Assembly: GCF_014655955.1 (NCBI RefSeq)
Contig: NZ_BNBO01000013.1
Span: 62,001-126,000 of the forward strand
DNA from: Kitasatospora indigofera
Lineage (GTDB): Bacteria > Actinomycetota > Actinomycetes > Streptomycetales > Streptomycetaceae
Direction of reading: 5' to 3'
Length of the DNA stretch: 64,000 nt
The position numbers were made by a program, and so were the translations under genes. Of this stretch, positions 32,745-41,506 are shown one piece after another. The number at the start of each line of letters is the position of its first letter. Position 1 is the first letter of the stretch. The notes beneath the pieces were generated by a model. The model ran no database searches, was not told the DNA's origin, and saw only the letters and a program-made list of their open reading frames with translations.

Positions 32745-34376
32745 GTGATCGGACGTGCGCTGAACGAGCGTTACGAGCTCGTGGAGATACTCGGGGTCGG
32801 CGGGATGGCCACCGTCTGGCGCGGTGTCGACCGGGTCCTGGGCCGGCAGGTCGCCGTCAAGGTGCTCAACGGCGGACTGGCCGACGACCCGCGCTTCGCG
32901 GAGCGGTTCAGCCGGGAGGCCCAGCACGCCGCGATGCTGGCGCACCCGCGGATCGTGATGGTCTTCGACTCCGGGGTCGACCAGGGCTCGCCGTACATCG
33001 TCATGGAGCTGGTGCACGGCCGTTCGCTGGCCGCGCTGCTGGCCGAGCAGCCGATGCTGCCGGTCGAGCGGGCGGTCGGGATCGCGGCGGCCGTCTGCGA
33101 GGCCCTGGAGGTGGCGCACGGCGCCGGCCTGGTGCACCGGGACATCAAGCCGGGCAACATCATGATCACGTACGACGGCGGGGTGAAGGTCGTCGACTTC
33201 GGCATCGCCCGGGCCGGCTCCTCCGGCGCCGGGCTGACCCAGGCCGCGACCGTGCTCGGCACCGCCGCCTACCTGTCGCCCGAGCAGGCCACCGCCGGGG
33301 CCGTGGACGGCCGCTCCGACCTCTACGCGGTCGGCTGCGTGATGACCGAGATGCTCACCGGCGAGCCGCCGTTCACCGCCGACACCCCGGTGGCGATCGC
33401 CTTCAAGCAGGTCTCCGAGCAGCCGCTGCCGCCGTCCGCCCGCCGCCCCGGGACGCCCCCGGCGCTGGACGCCGCCGTGCTGCGGCTGCTCGCCAAGAAC
33501 CCGGGGGACCGCCCCCACGACGCGGCCGCGGCCCGTGCCGAGCTCCTCGCCGCCGTCCCCGCCCGTCCGGCCGGCTCGGCCGCCGACCGGACGGCCGAGC
33601 TGCTGGCCGGCGGTGACCAGGCCCGGCCGCTCTTCCCCGGTGTGCCGCAGGGCGGCGCCGACCAGCAGCACACCACCGTCCTGCCCCCGGTCCCGGGCCC
33701 CGGCGCGTACCCGGGCCACCACCCGGCGCCGCCCGGCCCCGCCACCACCCTGATGCCGCCGGTGCCGGTGATGCCGTCCGCCGGGCAGGCACCGCCGTAC
33801 GGGGCCGCCTTCGGCGGCCCGGGCCCGGAGCGCCCGCGGCCCCGGCGCCGGCCGCTGCTGCTCGGCGCCCTGGGGGTGGCCGGGGTCGCGGGCGCGGCGG
33901 TGATCGCGATCGTCGCCCTGGACGGACCGCCGGCCGGGAGGTCCACCACCCCGCCCGCCGCGACCCGCAGCGCCGCACCCGGCAGCCCCGTGCCGGTCAG
34001 CCCCACCGCCGGGGCGTCGACCGCCCGGCCCTCGGCCACGGCGTCCCCGGCCCCCACCAAGCTCCAGGGCCCGGCGGTGCAGCTCGCCGCCCTGCGGGAG
34101 CTGGTGGCGAAGGCGCAGCTGCAGAAGGAGCGCGACAAGCAGGCCGACCTGCTGCGGGCCCTGGACGACGCCGGCAAGGCGCTCGCCGCCGGGCGGGAGG
34201 CGGACGCGCAGCAGGAGCTGAAGGACGCCCAGCGGATCGTCCGGGACCTCGCCAAGAAGCACGCGATCGACACCGCGACCAGCCTGAACTGGCAGGCCAG
34301 GCTGACGGTGCTGGTCAACACGGTGAACCCGGCGGCGGGGGCGGCCGCCGGCAACGACGCCGGGAACGACAGCTGA
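32745..34376 (+). CDS. PknB-type Ser/Thr protein kinase
   Basis: 543 residues from GTG 32745 (GGGGAG nearby). A kinase domain (~1-265) has the complete set: GVGGMATVWRG, VAVKVL, HRDIKPGNIM, VDFGIARAG, GTAAYLSPEQA. A Pro-rich juxtamembrane linker (~290-390) follows, and a TM helix near RPLLLGALGVAGVAGAAVIAIVAL. The exterior domain is not PASTA but a Thr/Ala/Pro stalk and a coiled-coil-like helical region (~445-535, KAQLQKERDKQADLLRALDD). It is about 230 bp after the ECF operon, so co-regulation with it is possible. Targets are unknown. Confidence 0.92.
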   Translation: MIGRALNERYELVEILGVGGMATVWRGVDRVLGRQVAVKVLNGGLADDPRFAERFSREAQHAAMLAHPRIVMVFDSGVDQGSPYIVMELVHGRSLAALLAEQPMLPVERAVGIAAAVCEALEVAHGAGLVHRDIKPGNIMITYDGGVKVVDFGIARAGSSGAGLTQAATVLGTAAYLSPEQATAGAVDGRSDLYAVGCVMTEMLTGEPPFTADTPVAIAFKQVSEQPLPPSARRPGTPPALDAAVLRLLAKNPGDRPHDAAAARAELLAAVPARPAGSAADRTAELLAGGDQARPLFPGVPQGGADQQHTTVLPPVPGPGAYPGHHPAPPGPATTLMPPVPVMPSAGQAPPYGAAFGGPGPERPRPRRRPLLLGALGVAGVAGAAVIAIVALDGPPAGRSTTPPAATRSAAPGSPVPVSPTAGASTARPSATASPAPTKLQGPAVQLAALRELVAKAQLQKERDKQADLLRALDDAGKALAAGREADAQQELKDAQRIVRDLAKKHAIDTATSLNWQARLTVLVNTVNPAAGAAAGNDAGNDS

Positions 34377-34409
34377 CGGTTGCCGGTGGGTGCCGGTGGC
34401 CCTCGGTCG

Positions 34410-34988
34410 TCAGCCGTCCGGCCCCGGCCCCGGCTCCGCCTCCGCCTCCGGTTCGCGTCCCGGAGGCCGGCCGCTCCCGCGGGCCCGTGCGCTGATCTGG
34501 CTGCGCACCCGGTTGCTGAGGCTCCCCGCGGCCGCGGCCAGGAAGACGAAGTTGTAGAAGATCTGCAGGATCACCACCACCCTCGCCTCGTCCCCGCTCG
34601 GCGTGATGTCCCCGTACCCGACGGTCGACAGGGTGATCACGGTGAAGTAGAACGCGTCCAGTCTGCTGTGCAGGCCGTCGAACTGGTTGTCCCGGGACAG
34701 CACGAAGTAGCCCGCGGAGAAGGTCACCATCGACAGCATGATCAGGAACGCCAGGCCCACGCCGGGCCGGCCGCCGACCTGGGTCAGCACCTGCAGCGTC
34801 TTGCGGAGCAGGAGCACGGTCAGCACGGTCAGCGCGGCGCCGAAGACGATCCAGCTGAGGGCCGGCCGCTCGGGCCCGAAGAACTCCAGGGGGAGGGTGA
34901 AGTAGCCGATCATCAGGGCGGCGAAGCCGCCGACCACCGAGGCCACGCCGCGGATCAGCTTGGGGGTCCACGACTCCACGGGCACCAT
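34410..34988 (-). CDS. Two-TM-pore potassium channel
   Basis: 192 residues. Two N-terminal TM helices precede two pore helices. The selectivity filter TVGYGD is preceded by FYFTVITLS. The final helix (ILQIFYNFVFLAAAAGSL) ends in a basic and then Pro/Glu-rich cytoplasmic tail. There is no RCK or nucleotide-binding domain, so gating is not predicted. The protein should form tetramers, each subunit contributing one pore loop. It converges on the kinase gene. Confidence 0.9.
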   Translation of the reverse strand: MVPVESWTPKLIRGVASVVGGFAALMIGYFTLPLEFFGPERPALSWIVFGAALTVLTVLLLRKTLQVLTQVGGRPGVGLAFLIMLSMVTFSAGYFVLSRDNQFDGLHSRLDAFYFTVITLSTVGYGDITPSGDEARVVVILQIFYNFVFLAAAAGSLSNRVRSQISARARGSGRPPGREPEAEAEPGPGPDG

Positions 34989-35085
34989 CCTGCGGCTGGG
35001 GGGTCCACGGCTTCCGGCGCAGCCCTCCCCAGCCTGCGGCCCGGTGCCCCGGCCCGCCCGGGGGCCTGCTCCGTTCGGGTCCGCG

Positions 35086-35105
35086 GGCCCGCCGCCGGGC
35101 GGGCC
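35086..35105 (-). terminator. Hairpin after the MerR gene
   Basis: GGCCCGCC (35086-35093) and GGCGGGCC (35098-35105) pair around a 4-base loop, two bases beyond the minus-strand stop. Confidence 0.5.
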
Positions 35106-35106
35106 G

Positions 35107-35742
35107 TCAGCCCAGGGCGGCGAAGGCCCGGGCCGAGGCGTCCTCCTGGGCGAGCCGGTGCAGGGCGGTGATCAGCGCGTCGCCGAGGACGGTGCCCAGG
35201 ACCACGCCCTCCACCTGGCTGTCCGGGTCGGAGCGGCGGCCGACGGTGGCGATCTCCGAGGCCGCGAGGCTCTCCACGGCGTCCGCGTAGTCGTCGAGCA
35301 CGACGAGCAGGTCCTGCTGCCCGAGTTCGAGGTAGCTGTGCAGGACCTGGGTCAGGGTGTCGCGGGCCGGTCCGGGGCTCTCGACCAGCCAGCCGCGTTC
35401 GGCGATCAGCCGGTCGGCGCGCTCCCGGGCCTCCAGCAGGTCGGCGGAGTCGGGGTCGCCGGCGGGCGCCGGGTTGAGGGCGTGCTGGGCGATCCCGAGC
35501 CGGTCGTGCAGGGAGTTGTCGGGGGCGTCGATCGAGTCGAGCACCGTCCGGGTGGCCGCGATGGAGAGCTTCCCGACGTCCAGCAGGGCGCGGACCAGCT
35601 TCAGCCGCCGGACGTGGGCGTCGCCGTACTGGGCCTGGTTGGGGCTGGTCAGCTCGCCGGCGGGCAGCAGGCCCTCGCGCAGGTAGTACTTGATGGTCGG
35701 CACCGGGACGCCGGTCCGGGTGCTCAGCTCTCCGATGCGCAT
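35107..35742 (-). CDS. MerR-family transcriptional regulator
   Basis: 211 residues. The winged HTH (MRIGELSTRTGVPVPTIKYY, then LREGLLPAG) is typical of MerR proteins. A dimerisation coiled-coil follows at ~70-110. The C-terminal ~100 residues (ERGWLVESPGPARDTLTQVL) have no metal-binding Cys, so an organic ligand is more likely. It is divergent from the DHA2-type MFS gene, which it probably regulates. It begins with ATG 35742. Confidence 0.88.
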   Translation of the reverse strand: MRIGELSTRTGVPVPTIKYYLREGLLPAGELTSPNQAQYGDAHVRRLKLVRALLDVGKLSIAATRTVLDSIDAPDNSLHDRLGIAQHALNPAPAGDPDSADLLEARERADRLIAERGWLVESPGPARDTLTQVLHSYLELGQQDLLVVLDDYADAVESLAASEIATVGRRSDPDSQVEGVVLGTVLGDALITALHRLAQEDASARAFAALG

Positions 35743-35762
35743 GGGCTCTCCCTCTCCAACGG

Positions 35763-35867
35763 TATGGATAGCTTACATCTCCACTTTTTTCCCGAGGGCC
35801 CTTGCGCCCCCTCGGGATGGATACCCATACTGTCCATTATCGATAGTGAACAGTATTGCTATCCATA
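35763..35867. promoter_or_regulatory. MerR/MFS intergenic region with paired GGATAGC sites
   Basis: TATGGATAGC (35763-35772) and its exact reverse complement GCTATCCATA (35858-35867) flank the region. Variants TGGATACCCATA and TCCATTATCGATAG lie between them near 35818-35845. A CCCGAGG/CCTCGGG stem (35791-35816) sits inside. Each outer site is near one gene start. The layout suits a shared repressor/activator site. Confidence 0.55.
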
Positions 35868-35878
35868 AGGAGCCGGTC

Positions 35879-37306
35879 ATGCCCGAGAACCGGCCGGGAG
35901 CGCTCTGGGCGCTGCTGGCGACCTCCGTCCCGATGTTCATGGTCTCCCTCGACAACCTCGTGGTGACCAACGCCCTCAACGAGATGAGCGCCGACCTGGG
36001 GATCGGCCAGTCCGAGCTGCAGTGGGTGGTGAACGGCTACGTGCTCGCCTTCGCCGGGCTGCTGCTGGCCGGCGCCGCGCTCGGCGACCGCTTCGGCCGC
36101 CGCCGGGTCTTCCTCTGGGGCGTCGCCGTGTTCACCCTCGGCTCGGCCGCCTGCGGCCTGTCGGGCACCGCGGACCAGCTGATCGCCGCCCGCGCGCTCC
36201 AGGGCGCCGGGGCGGCCGCCATCCTGCCGGTCTCGCTCACCCTCGCGGTCGCCGCCGTGCCGCCCGCCCGGCGGGCGCTCGCGGTCGGCGTCTGGGGCGG
36301 CGTCAACGGACTCGGCGTCGCGATCGGACCGCTGGCCGGCGGCCTGGTCACCGAGGGCCTGGACTGGCACTGGATCTTCTGGATCAACGTCCCGGTCGGC
36401 CTGCTCGCGCTGCCCCTCGTCCACCGGGCCGTCCGGGAGAGCCGGGGCCGCGAGGGCGCCCTCGACGTGGCCGGCGTCGCCCTGGTCACCGCCTCCGTGA
36501 TCGTCGCGGTCTGGGGCATCGTCGGCGCCGCCGACCACGGCTGGACCGGCCCCCGGACACTGGCCGGCCTCGGCGGCGGGGCCGTGCTGCTGGCCACCTT
36601 CGCCGTCCAGCAGCGGCGGGCCCGGCAGCCGCTGGTGCCGGCCGGCATGTACCGGATCCGGTCCTTCATGCTCAGCAACACGGTGGCGCTGGCGATGTAC
36701 TTCGGCGTCTTCGGCTCGATCTTCTTCCTCGCCCAGTACCTCCAGGGCCCGATGGGCTACTCGCCGTTCGAGGCCGGCCTGCGGACCCTGCCCTGGACGG
36801 CCGCGCCGGTGGTCGTCGTCCCGCTCGCCAGCGCACTGGTGGCCAGGATCGGCGGCGGCGTCCTTCAGGCCCTCGGCTGCGTGCTGCAGGCCGCGGCCCT
36901 CGGCTGGCTCGCCCTGCTGGTCGGCCCCGGGGTCTCCTACGGCTCGCTGGTGCCGGCCCTGGCGGTGGCCGGACTCGGCATGGGCCTGGTCTTCGCCGCC
37001 AACCCGGCGACGGTGATCGGCAGCGTCGCCGAGCACGAGCACAACAAGGCCTCCGGGCTGAACAACACCGTCCGCGAGTTCGGCGGTGCGCTGGGCATCG
37101 CGGTGATCACCACCGTCTTCAGCCAGGGCGCCCGGGCGGCGGCGGCGTCCGGACCGGCTGCCGCGTTCGAGCAGGGGCTGCGGGAGGCCCTCTGGCTGGG
37201 CGCCGGCGTGGTGCTGCTCGGCGCCGTCGCCGGCCTGCTGATCCGCCGGCCGCGCCCCCGGGCGGCGGCCGGCGCCGAGCGGCAGGCCCTGGCCCGGGTG
37301 CGATGA
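35879..37306 (+). CDS. DHA2-type (EmrB/QacA) MFS drug exporter
   Basis: 475 residues from ATG 35879 (AAGGAG 7 bases upstream). About 14 TM helices. Motif A GDRFGRRRVFLWG, the conserved motif C region GVAIGPLAGG, and VVTNALNEMSADLG near helix 1 are present. It should export hydrophobic compounds by H+ antiport. Control by the divergent MerR gene is inferred from the shared inverted sites. The native substrate is unknown; a biosynthetic product is a possibility. Confidence 0.9.
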   Translation: MPENRPGALWALLATSVPMFMVSLDNLVVTNALNEMSADLGIGQSELQWVVNGYVLAFAGLLLAGAALGDRFGRRRVFLWGVAVFTLGSAACGLSGTADQLIAARALQGAGAAAILPVSLTLAVAAVPPARRALAVGVWGGVNGLGVAIGPLAGGLVTEGLDWHWIFWINVPVGLLALPLVHRAVRESRGREGALDVAGVALVTASVIVAVWGIVGAADHGWTGPRTLAGLGGGAVLLATFAVQQRRARQPLVPAGMYRIRSFMLSNTVALAMYFGVFGSIFFLAQYLQGPMGYSPFEAGLRTLPWTAAPVVVVPLASALVARIGGGVLQALGCVLQAAALGWLALLVGPGVSYGSLVPALAVAGLGMGLVFAANPATVIGSVAEHEHNKASGLNNTVREFGGALGIAVITTVFSQGARAAAASGPAAAFEQGLREALWLGAGVVLLGAVAGLLIRRPRPRAAAGAERQALARVR

Positions 37307-37336
37307 GGCGGGCGCCGGGCCGGCCGGGCGTCCGGA

Positions 37337-37375
37337 GGTCCGGGGCGCGGCGGGCCGCCCGCCGCGCCCCGGACC
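37337..37375. terminator. Very strong bidirectional hairpin
   Basis: The 19-base arms 37337-37355 and 37357-37375 are perfectly complementary (GGTCCGGGGCGCGGCGGGC and its reverse complement). It sits between convergent MFS and P450 genes, whose stops are 83 bp apart. Confidence 0.85.
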
Positions 37376-37389
37376 GTCGTGGAGCCCGA

Positions 37390-38658
37390 CTACCCCGCGG
37401 CCGGCCGCAGCACGGCGGGCAGGGCGAGGTGGCCGTTCGAGATGAACGACTCCACCGGCGGCAGCTCCCCCGCCGGCTCGACGAGCGCCAGGTCGGGGAA
37501 GCGCTCGAACAGCCCCGGCAGGGCGATCGCCGCCTCCAGCCGGGCCAGCGGCGCCCCGAGGCAGAAGTGCACCCCGTGGCCGAACGCCAGGTGCTCCTTG
37601 CCGGCCCGCGTCACGTCGAAGACGTCCGCGTCGGCGCCGTGCACGGCCGCGTCCCGCCCGGCGGCGGCGTACGCGGCCAGGATCGCGTCACCCTTGCGGA
37701 TCAGCACGTCCCCGGCCTGGATGTCCTCGACCGCGTACCGCAGCGGCAGGTTGGCGACCGGCGACCGCAGCCGCAGCGCCTCCTCGATGACGTCGTTCCA
37801 GGAGGCCCGGCCGGCCCGCACGTGGGCCAGCTGCTCGGGGTGGGTGAGCAGCAGGTGGATGGCGTTGTCGAGCAGGTTGACGGTGGTCTCGTGACCGGCG
37901 CTGATCAGCAGCAGCAGGGTGTCCACCAGCTCGCTCTCGCTGAGCTGCGCGGTGCCCTCGCCGTCCGCCTCCTCGTCGCGCACGCTGAGCAGCACGCTGG
38001 TGAGGTCGTCGCCCGGCTCCTTGCGCTTGAGCGCGACCAGTTCGGTCAGGATGCCGTAGATCGCGACGACGTTGGCCTGCGCCTCCTCGGCCGTCGCGTT
38101 GGTGTTGAAGATGCCGTCCACGCAGGCGCGCAGCCCGGCGTGGGCCTCCTCGGGCACGCCGAACAGCTCGCAGATGACCTGGATCGGGACGGGGTACGCG
38201 TAGCCCTCGCGCAGGTCCACCGGCTCCCCGGCGGGCGCCGCGGCCAGGGCGTCCAGCAGGTCGCTGGTGATCCGCTCGACCCGGGGCCGCATCGCCTCGG
38301 TGCGGCGCGCGGTGAACGCGGCGGCGACCAGCTTGCGCAGCCGCCGGTGCTCGGTGCCGTAGGCGGTGAACATGTTCTCCACGGCGACCCAGAGGTTCAG
38401 CGGCCAGTCCGCCGGGATGTCGCCGTTGATGAACGCCGTCCAGTGCCGGCGGGCGCTCTTGGAGACCCGGGGGTCGGTGAGCAACTGCTTCAGCAGCTCC
38501 TGGCTGCCTACCGACCACGCAACCACGCCACCAGGGAGCTCCACCTGCGCGACCGGCCCGTCCCGGTGGACGCGGGCGGCCTCGCCGTGGATGTCGCTGC
38601 CGGTCGGGTCGAGGGCGTAGGGGCAGGAAGCGGCGGGAGTGGCTGAAGGGGCTGCCAT
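37390..38658 (-). CDS. cvnF: Conservon cytochrome P450 (CvnF position, CYP154-like)
   Basis: 422 residues from ATG 38658 (CTGGAGAG about 7 bases upstream). All functional motifs are canonical: I-helix [10 protein letters not shown], ExxR as EALRLR, heme-ligand [10 protein letters not shown]. It starts with [19 protein letters not shown], typical for this P450 group. In conservons this second P450 is catalytically complete and follows the CYP157-type gene. Redox partners are not encoded here. The start lies inside the previous gene, in another frame (overlap 151 bp). Confidence 0.9.
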   Translation of the reverse strand: MAAPSATPAASCPYALDPTGSDIHGEAARVHRDGPVAQVELPGGVVAWSVGSQELLKQLLTDPRVSKSARRHWTAFINGDIPADWPLNLWVAVENMFTAYGTEHRRLRKLVAAAFTARRTEAMRPRVERITSDLLDALAAAPAGEPVDLREGYAYPVPIQVICELFGVPEEAHAGLRACVDGIFNTNATAEEAQANVVAIYGILTELVALKRKEPGDDLTSVLLSVRDEEADGEGTAQLSESELVDTLLLLISAGHETTVNLLDNAIHLLLTHPEQLAHVRAGRASWNDVIEEALRLRSPVANLPLRYAVEDIQAGDVLIRKGDAILAAYAAAGRDAAVHGADADVFDVTRAGKEHLAFGHGVHFCLGAPLARLEAAIALPGLFERFPDLALVEPAGELPPVESFISNGHLALPAVLRPAAG

Positions 38659-40145
38659 GAGGTCTCTCCAGGGGTCTCGGCGGGGCGTCCGGGTGCGGCG
38701 GTGCGCGGTGCGGCCGTGCTGGCCGCGGCGCTGTGCGGCGCCGCGGTGGAGGGAGCGGTGCGGTACGCGTCGGCGGCGTCCGGTCCGGCCTGGTGCGGCG
38801 CGGCGTGCTGCGGGGACGGGTACCCCGGCGCGCCGTACTGCGGACCGGCCTGCTGGGGCCCGGAGTACTGCTGCGGGGCGGCGTGCCGCGGTGAGCCGGC
38901 CGGAGTCGGCGTCACCGGGGGGAAGCGCACCGGCAGGGCGGCCAGCGCACGGTGGAACGGCCCCGGCCGCCAGGGCAGTTGGCCTGCGGGGACGGCGAGT
39001 TCCAGGTCCGGCAGGCGGTCCAGGAGCTTCTCCACCGCGACCGTGGCGATCAGCCGGGCCGGGCTCTGCGCCGGGCAGGTGTGCGGGCCGGCGCTCCAGG
39101 CCAGGTGGGCCCGGTTGCCGGTACGGTGCTCGGCGGCCAGCGCCGGGTCGTTGTTGGCGGCCGAGAAGCTGATCACCACCGGGTCGCCCGCGGGCAGCGT
39201 CACCCCGCCGAGTTCGGCGTCCCGGACCGGGAAGTGCACGGCGTAGTTGGCCATCGGCGGGTCGGTCCAGAGCACCTCGTCGAGGGCGTCGTCGACCGGC
39301 AGGCTGCCGCCCGCCAGACTGCCCGCGAAGCGGTCGTCGGAGAGCAGCAGCCGCAGCGCGTTGGTGATCAGGTTGAGCTGCGGCTCGGTGCCGGCGCCCA
39401 TCAGCAGCACCAGCTGGTGCAGCATCTCCTCGTCGGTCAGCCGGGACGGGTGGGACATCAGCCAGGAGGTGATGTCGGGCCCCGGCCGGGAGCGCTTCAG
39501 CGCGACCAGCTCCAGCAGGCAGGCGGTGAGCTCCTGGTTGGCCCGCTCGGCGTCCACCCCGTCGAAGATCCCGGACATCCCGGCCACCAGGCGGTCGCCG
39601 AACTCGGCGGGGGAGCCGAAGAGTTCGTTGAACACCAGGAGCGGCAGGGTGCGCGCGTAGTCACGGACCAGATCGGCCTCGCCGAGGGTGGCGAAGCGGT
39701 CGATCAGGACGTCGGCGCTGCGCTCCACGTACCCGCGCAGCGCGACCGGGTCGACCTGCTCCAGGCTGTCGTTGATGGCGCCGCGCAGCCGGGCGTGGTC
39801 GGCGCCGTCCGTGAACAGGGCGTTCGGACGGTAGGCCATCATCGGCAGCGCGGGGCTGTCCGGGGCGATCGCCCCGCGGTTCAGGTCCTTCCAGCGGCGC
39901 GGGTCCTTGGAGAAGGTCTCCGGGGTGCGCAGCACGTCCAGCGCGGCCGCGTACGAGGTGACCAGGGTGGCCCGCACGCCCGGGTACAGCTCGACCGGGG
40001 CGGCCGCGCCGTACTGCCGCAGGTGCGCGTAGACGGCGTCCGGGTCGGTGGCGAACTCCTTGTCGTACAGCGGGAATCCGAAGGCCGCGGGGGCACCGTC
40101 GGCGTTGTGCGCCGGGCAGCCCGGGGGCGGGGCGGGGTGGGTCAC
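38508..40145 (-). CDS. cvnE: Conservon cytochrome P450-like protein lacking ExxR (CvnE position, CYP157-like)
   Basis: 545 residues. The P450 part (~1-405) has the heme Cys in [11 protein letters not shown]. The K-helix ExxR is replaced by EVLW (DEVLWTDPP), and the I-helix lacks the Thr ([10 protein letters not shown]). CYP157 members are known for this loss (usually EQSLW), so the protein may not be a normal monooxygenase. A C-terminal ~140-residue tail is rich in Pro, Ala and Gln ([16 protein letters not shown]). Its last ~50 codons overlap the next P450 gene in another frame. It overlaps the GTPase gene by 4 bp. Confidence 0.87.
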   Translation of the reverse strand: MTHPAPPPGCPAHNADGAPAAFGFPLYDKEFATDPDAVYAHLRQYGAAAPVELYPGVRATLVTSYAAALDVLRTPETFSKDPRRWKDLNRGAIAPDSPALPMMAYRPNALFTDGADHARLRGAINDSLEQVDPVALRGYVERSADVLIDRFATLGEADLVRDYARTLPLLVFNELFGSPAEFGDRLVAGMSGIFDGVDAERANQELTACLLELVALKRSRPGPDITSWLMSHPSRLTDEEMLHQLVLLMGAGTEPQLNLITNALRLLLSDDRFAGSLAGGSLPVDDALDEVLWTDPPMANYAVHFPVRDAELGGVTLPAGDPVVISFSAANNDPALAAEHRTGNRAHLAWSAGPHTCPAQSPARLIATVAVEKLLDRLPDLELAVPAGQLPWRPGPFHRALAALPVRFPPVTPTPAGSPRHAAPQQYSGPQQAGPQYGAPGYPSPQHAAPHQAGPDAADAYRTAPSTAAPHSAAASTAAPRTAAPGRPAETPGETSWQPLQPLPPLPAPTPSTRPAATSTARPPASTGTGRSRRWSSLVAWLRGR

Positions 40146-40750
40146 GCGGGCTCCAGTTCGGTGGGGTCCTCGACGCGGGCGGAGAGGTACTCGACGAGCG
40201 TCACCAGGGCGCGGGTCGCCGAGCCGGTGTCCCGGGCGTCGCAGCTGACCAGGGGGGTGTCGGGGAGCAGGTCGAGCGCTTCGCGCAGCTCCTCCTCGGC
40301 GAACTCCGGTGCGCCGTCGAAGCGGTTGACGGCGACGGCGTACGGCAGGCCGTGCTCCTCCAGCAGGTCCATCACGGCGAAGGACTGCTCCAGCCGGCGG
40401 GTGTCGGTGAGCACCAGCGCGCCGAGCGCCCCGTAGGCCATGTCCCGCCAGAGCGGGGTGAAGCGCTGCTGTCCCGGCGCGCCGAAGAGGTAGAGCACCA
40501 GGCTCTTGCTGAGCGTGAGCCGGCCGAAGTCCAGGGCGACGGTGGTGGTGTCCTTGCCGTGCACGCCGGCCAGGTCGTCGACCAGGGCGCCGGCCTGGGT
40601 CATCCGCTCCTCGGTCCGCAGCGGCGGGATCTCGGAGAGGGTGCCGACGAAGGTGGTCTTGCCGACCGCGAAGTGCCCGACGACCAGCAGCTTGACGGCG
40701 GTCCGCACACTCGGGGCCAGGTAGATGTCAGAGACGGGCCCGGAGGCCAT
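40142..40750 (-). CDS. cvnD: Conservon GTPase (CvnD-type)
   Basis: 202 residues of the MglA/Ras-like conservon family. P-loop GHFAVGKTTFV, switch region LDFGRLTL, FGAPGQQRF in place of DTPGQ, and specificity motif NRFD. Loading with GTP is expected. In known conservons CvnD-type GTPases associate with the roadblock and kinase-like partners, forming a membrane-linked switch analogous to G-protein signalling. It overlaps CvnC by 23 bp and CvnE by 4 bp, so expression is tightly coupled. Confidence 0.92.
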   Translation of the reverse strand: MASGPVSDIYLAPSVRTAVKLLVVGHFAVGKTTFVGTLSEIPPLRTEERMTQAGALVDDLAGVHGKDTTTVALDFGRLTLSKSLVLYLFGAPGQQRFTPLWRDMAYGALGALVLTDTRRLEQSFAVMDLLEEHGLPYAVAVNRFDGAPEFAEEELREALDLLPDTPLVSCDARDTGSATRALVTLVEYLSARVEDPTELEPA

Positions 40751-41084
40751 CCAGTACCTCCCGCAGAAGCTGGGAATCGGGTTGCGCGGCGCGCGGCACG
40801 GCGGCCCTGGTGAGGATGTGGCCGCTGTCGACCAGGTCGCCGAGCAGCACCTTGGTGACGCTCACCGGCAGGTGCAGGTGGCCGGCCACCTCGGCCACCG
40901 ACAGGGCGCCGAGCAGGCAGAGTTCGACGATCCGGCGGCGTTCCGGGCTGAGCCCGGCGAGCGGGCGGTCCGGCATCGCGCTGACCAGGGTGACCAGGTC
41001 GAAGGTGTTGCGGCTGGGGTGGGACCTGCCGTCGGTCACCACGTACGGCCGGACCAGGCCCTTCAGCCGCCGGGCGCCGCTCAT
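40728..41084 (-). CDS. cvnC: Conservon DUF742 protein (CvnC-type)
   Basis: 118 residues from ATG 41084. DUF742 pattern: RPYVVTDGRSHPS near the start, LVTLVSAM, then a winged-helix-like part (ERRRIVELCLLGALSVAEVAG, LPVSVTKVLLGDLVDSG). The role is unknown but it is always in conservons, beside the roadblock gene. The start overlaps the CvnB stop (ATGA). Its 3' end overlaps CvnD by 23 bp. Confidence 0.92.
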   Translation of the reverse strand: MSGARRLKGLVRPYVVTDGRSHPSRNTFDLVTLVSAMPDRPLAGLSPERRRIVELCLLGALSVAEVAGHLHLPVSVTKVLLGDLVDSGHILTRAAVPRAAQPDSQLLREVLDGLRARL

Positions 41085-41506
41085 GTCCGGAGGCCGGCGT
41101 CGTGGCGCGGCGGGCTGGTGAGTTCCTTGCCCAGCCGGTCGACCAGCTTCTGCATCCGGTAGCTGACGGCCTCCATGTCCACGGTCTCGCTCGCGGAGAC
41201 CGCCAGGTAGGCGCCCGGGCCGGCGGCCACCAGGAAGACGTAGCCGTCGGCGAACTCGATCAGCGTCTGCCGCCAGGGGGTGCCCTCGCGGCCGGCGAAC
41301 CCGGAGGTGGAGCGGCTGATCGACTGGAGGCCGGAGAGGGCGGCGGCCTGTCGGTCGGCCTCGTCGCGGGAGATCCCGCGGGAGTGCGCGCGCAGGAGGC
41401 CGTCGGCGGACAGCAGGATGGCGTGCCGTGCCTCGGGCACCAGCAGGACGTCGTCGAGCATCCACCCGAGTTCGTTGTCCAGGTGGCTGTTGAGCGGGCT
41501 GTTCAT
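41081..41506 (-). CDS. cvnB: Conservon roadblock/LC7 protein (CvnB-type)
   Basis: 141 residues with a roadblock/LC7 domain: ELGWMLDDVLLVPEARHAILLS, then DRQAAALSGLQSISRS and VFLVAAGPGAYLAVSASE. These dimeric scaffolds regulate small GTPases and are thought to link CvnA and CvnD. It overlaps CvnA and CvnC by 4 bp each. No unusual features. Confidence 0.92.
   Translation of the reverse strand: MNSPLNSHLDNELGWMLDDVLLVPEARHAILLSADGLLRAHSRGISRDEADRQAAALSGLQSISRSTSGFAGREGTPWRQTLIEFADGYVFLVAAGPGAYLAVSASETVDMEAVSYRMQKLVDRLGKELTSPPRHDAGLRT

Noticed and set aside
35791..35816. CCCGAGG/CCTCGGG stem next to a T-run as a terminator
   Set aside because: The T-run is on the wrong side for either transcript and the element is inside a promoter region.
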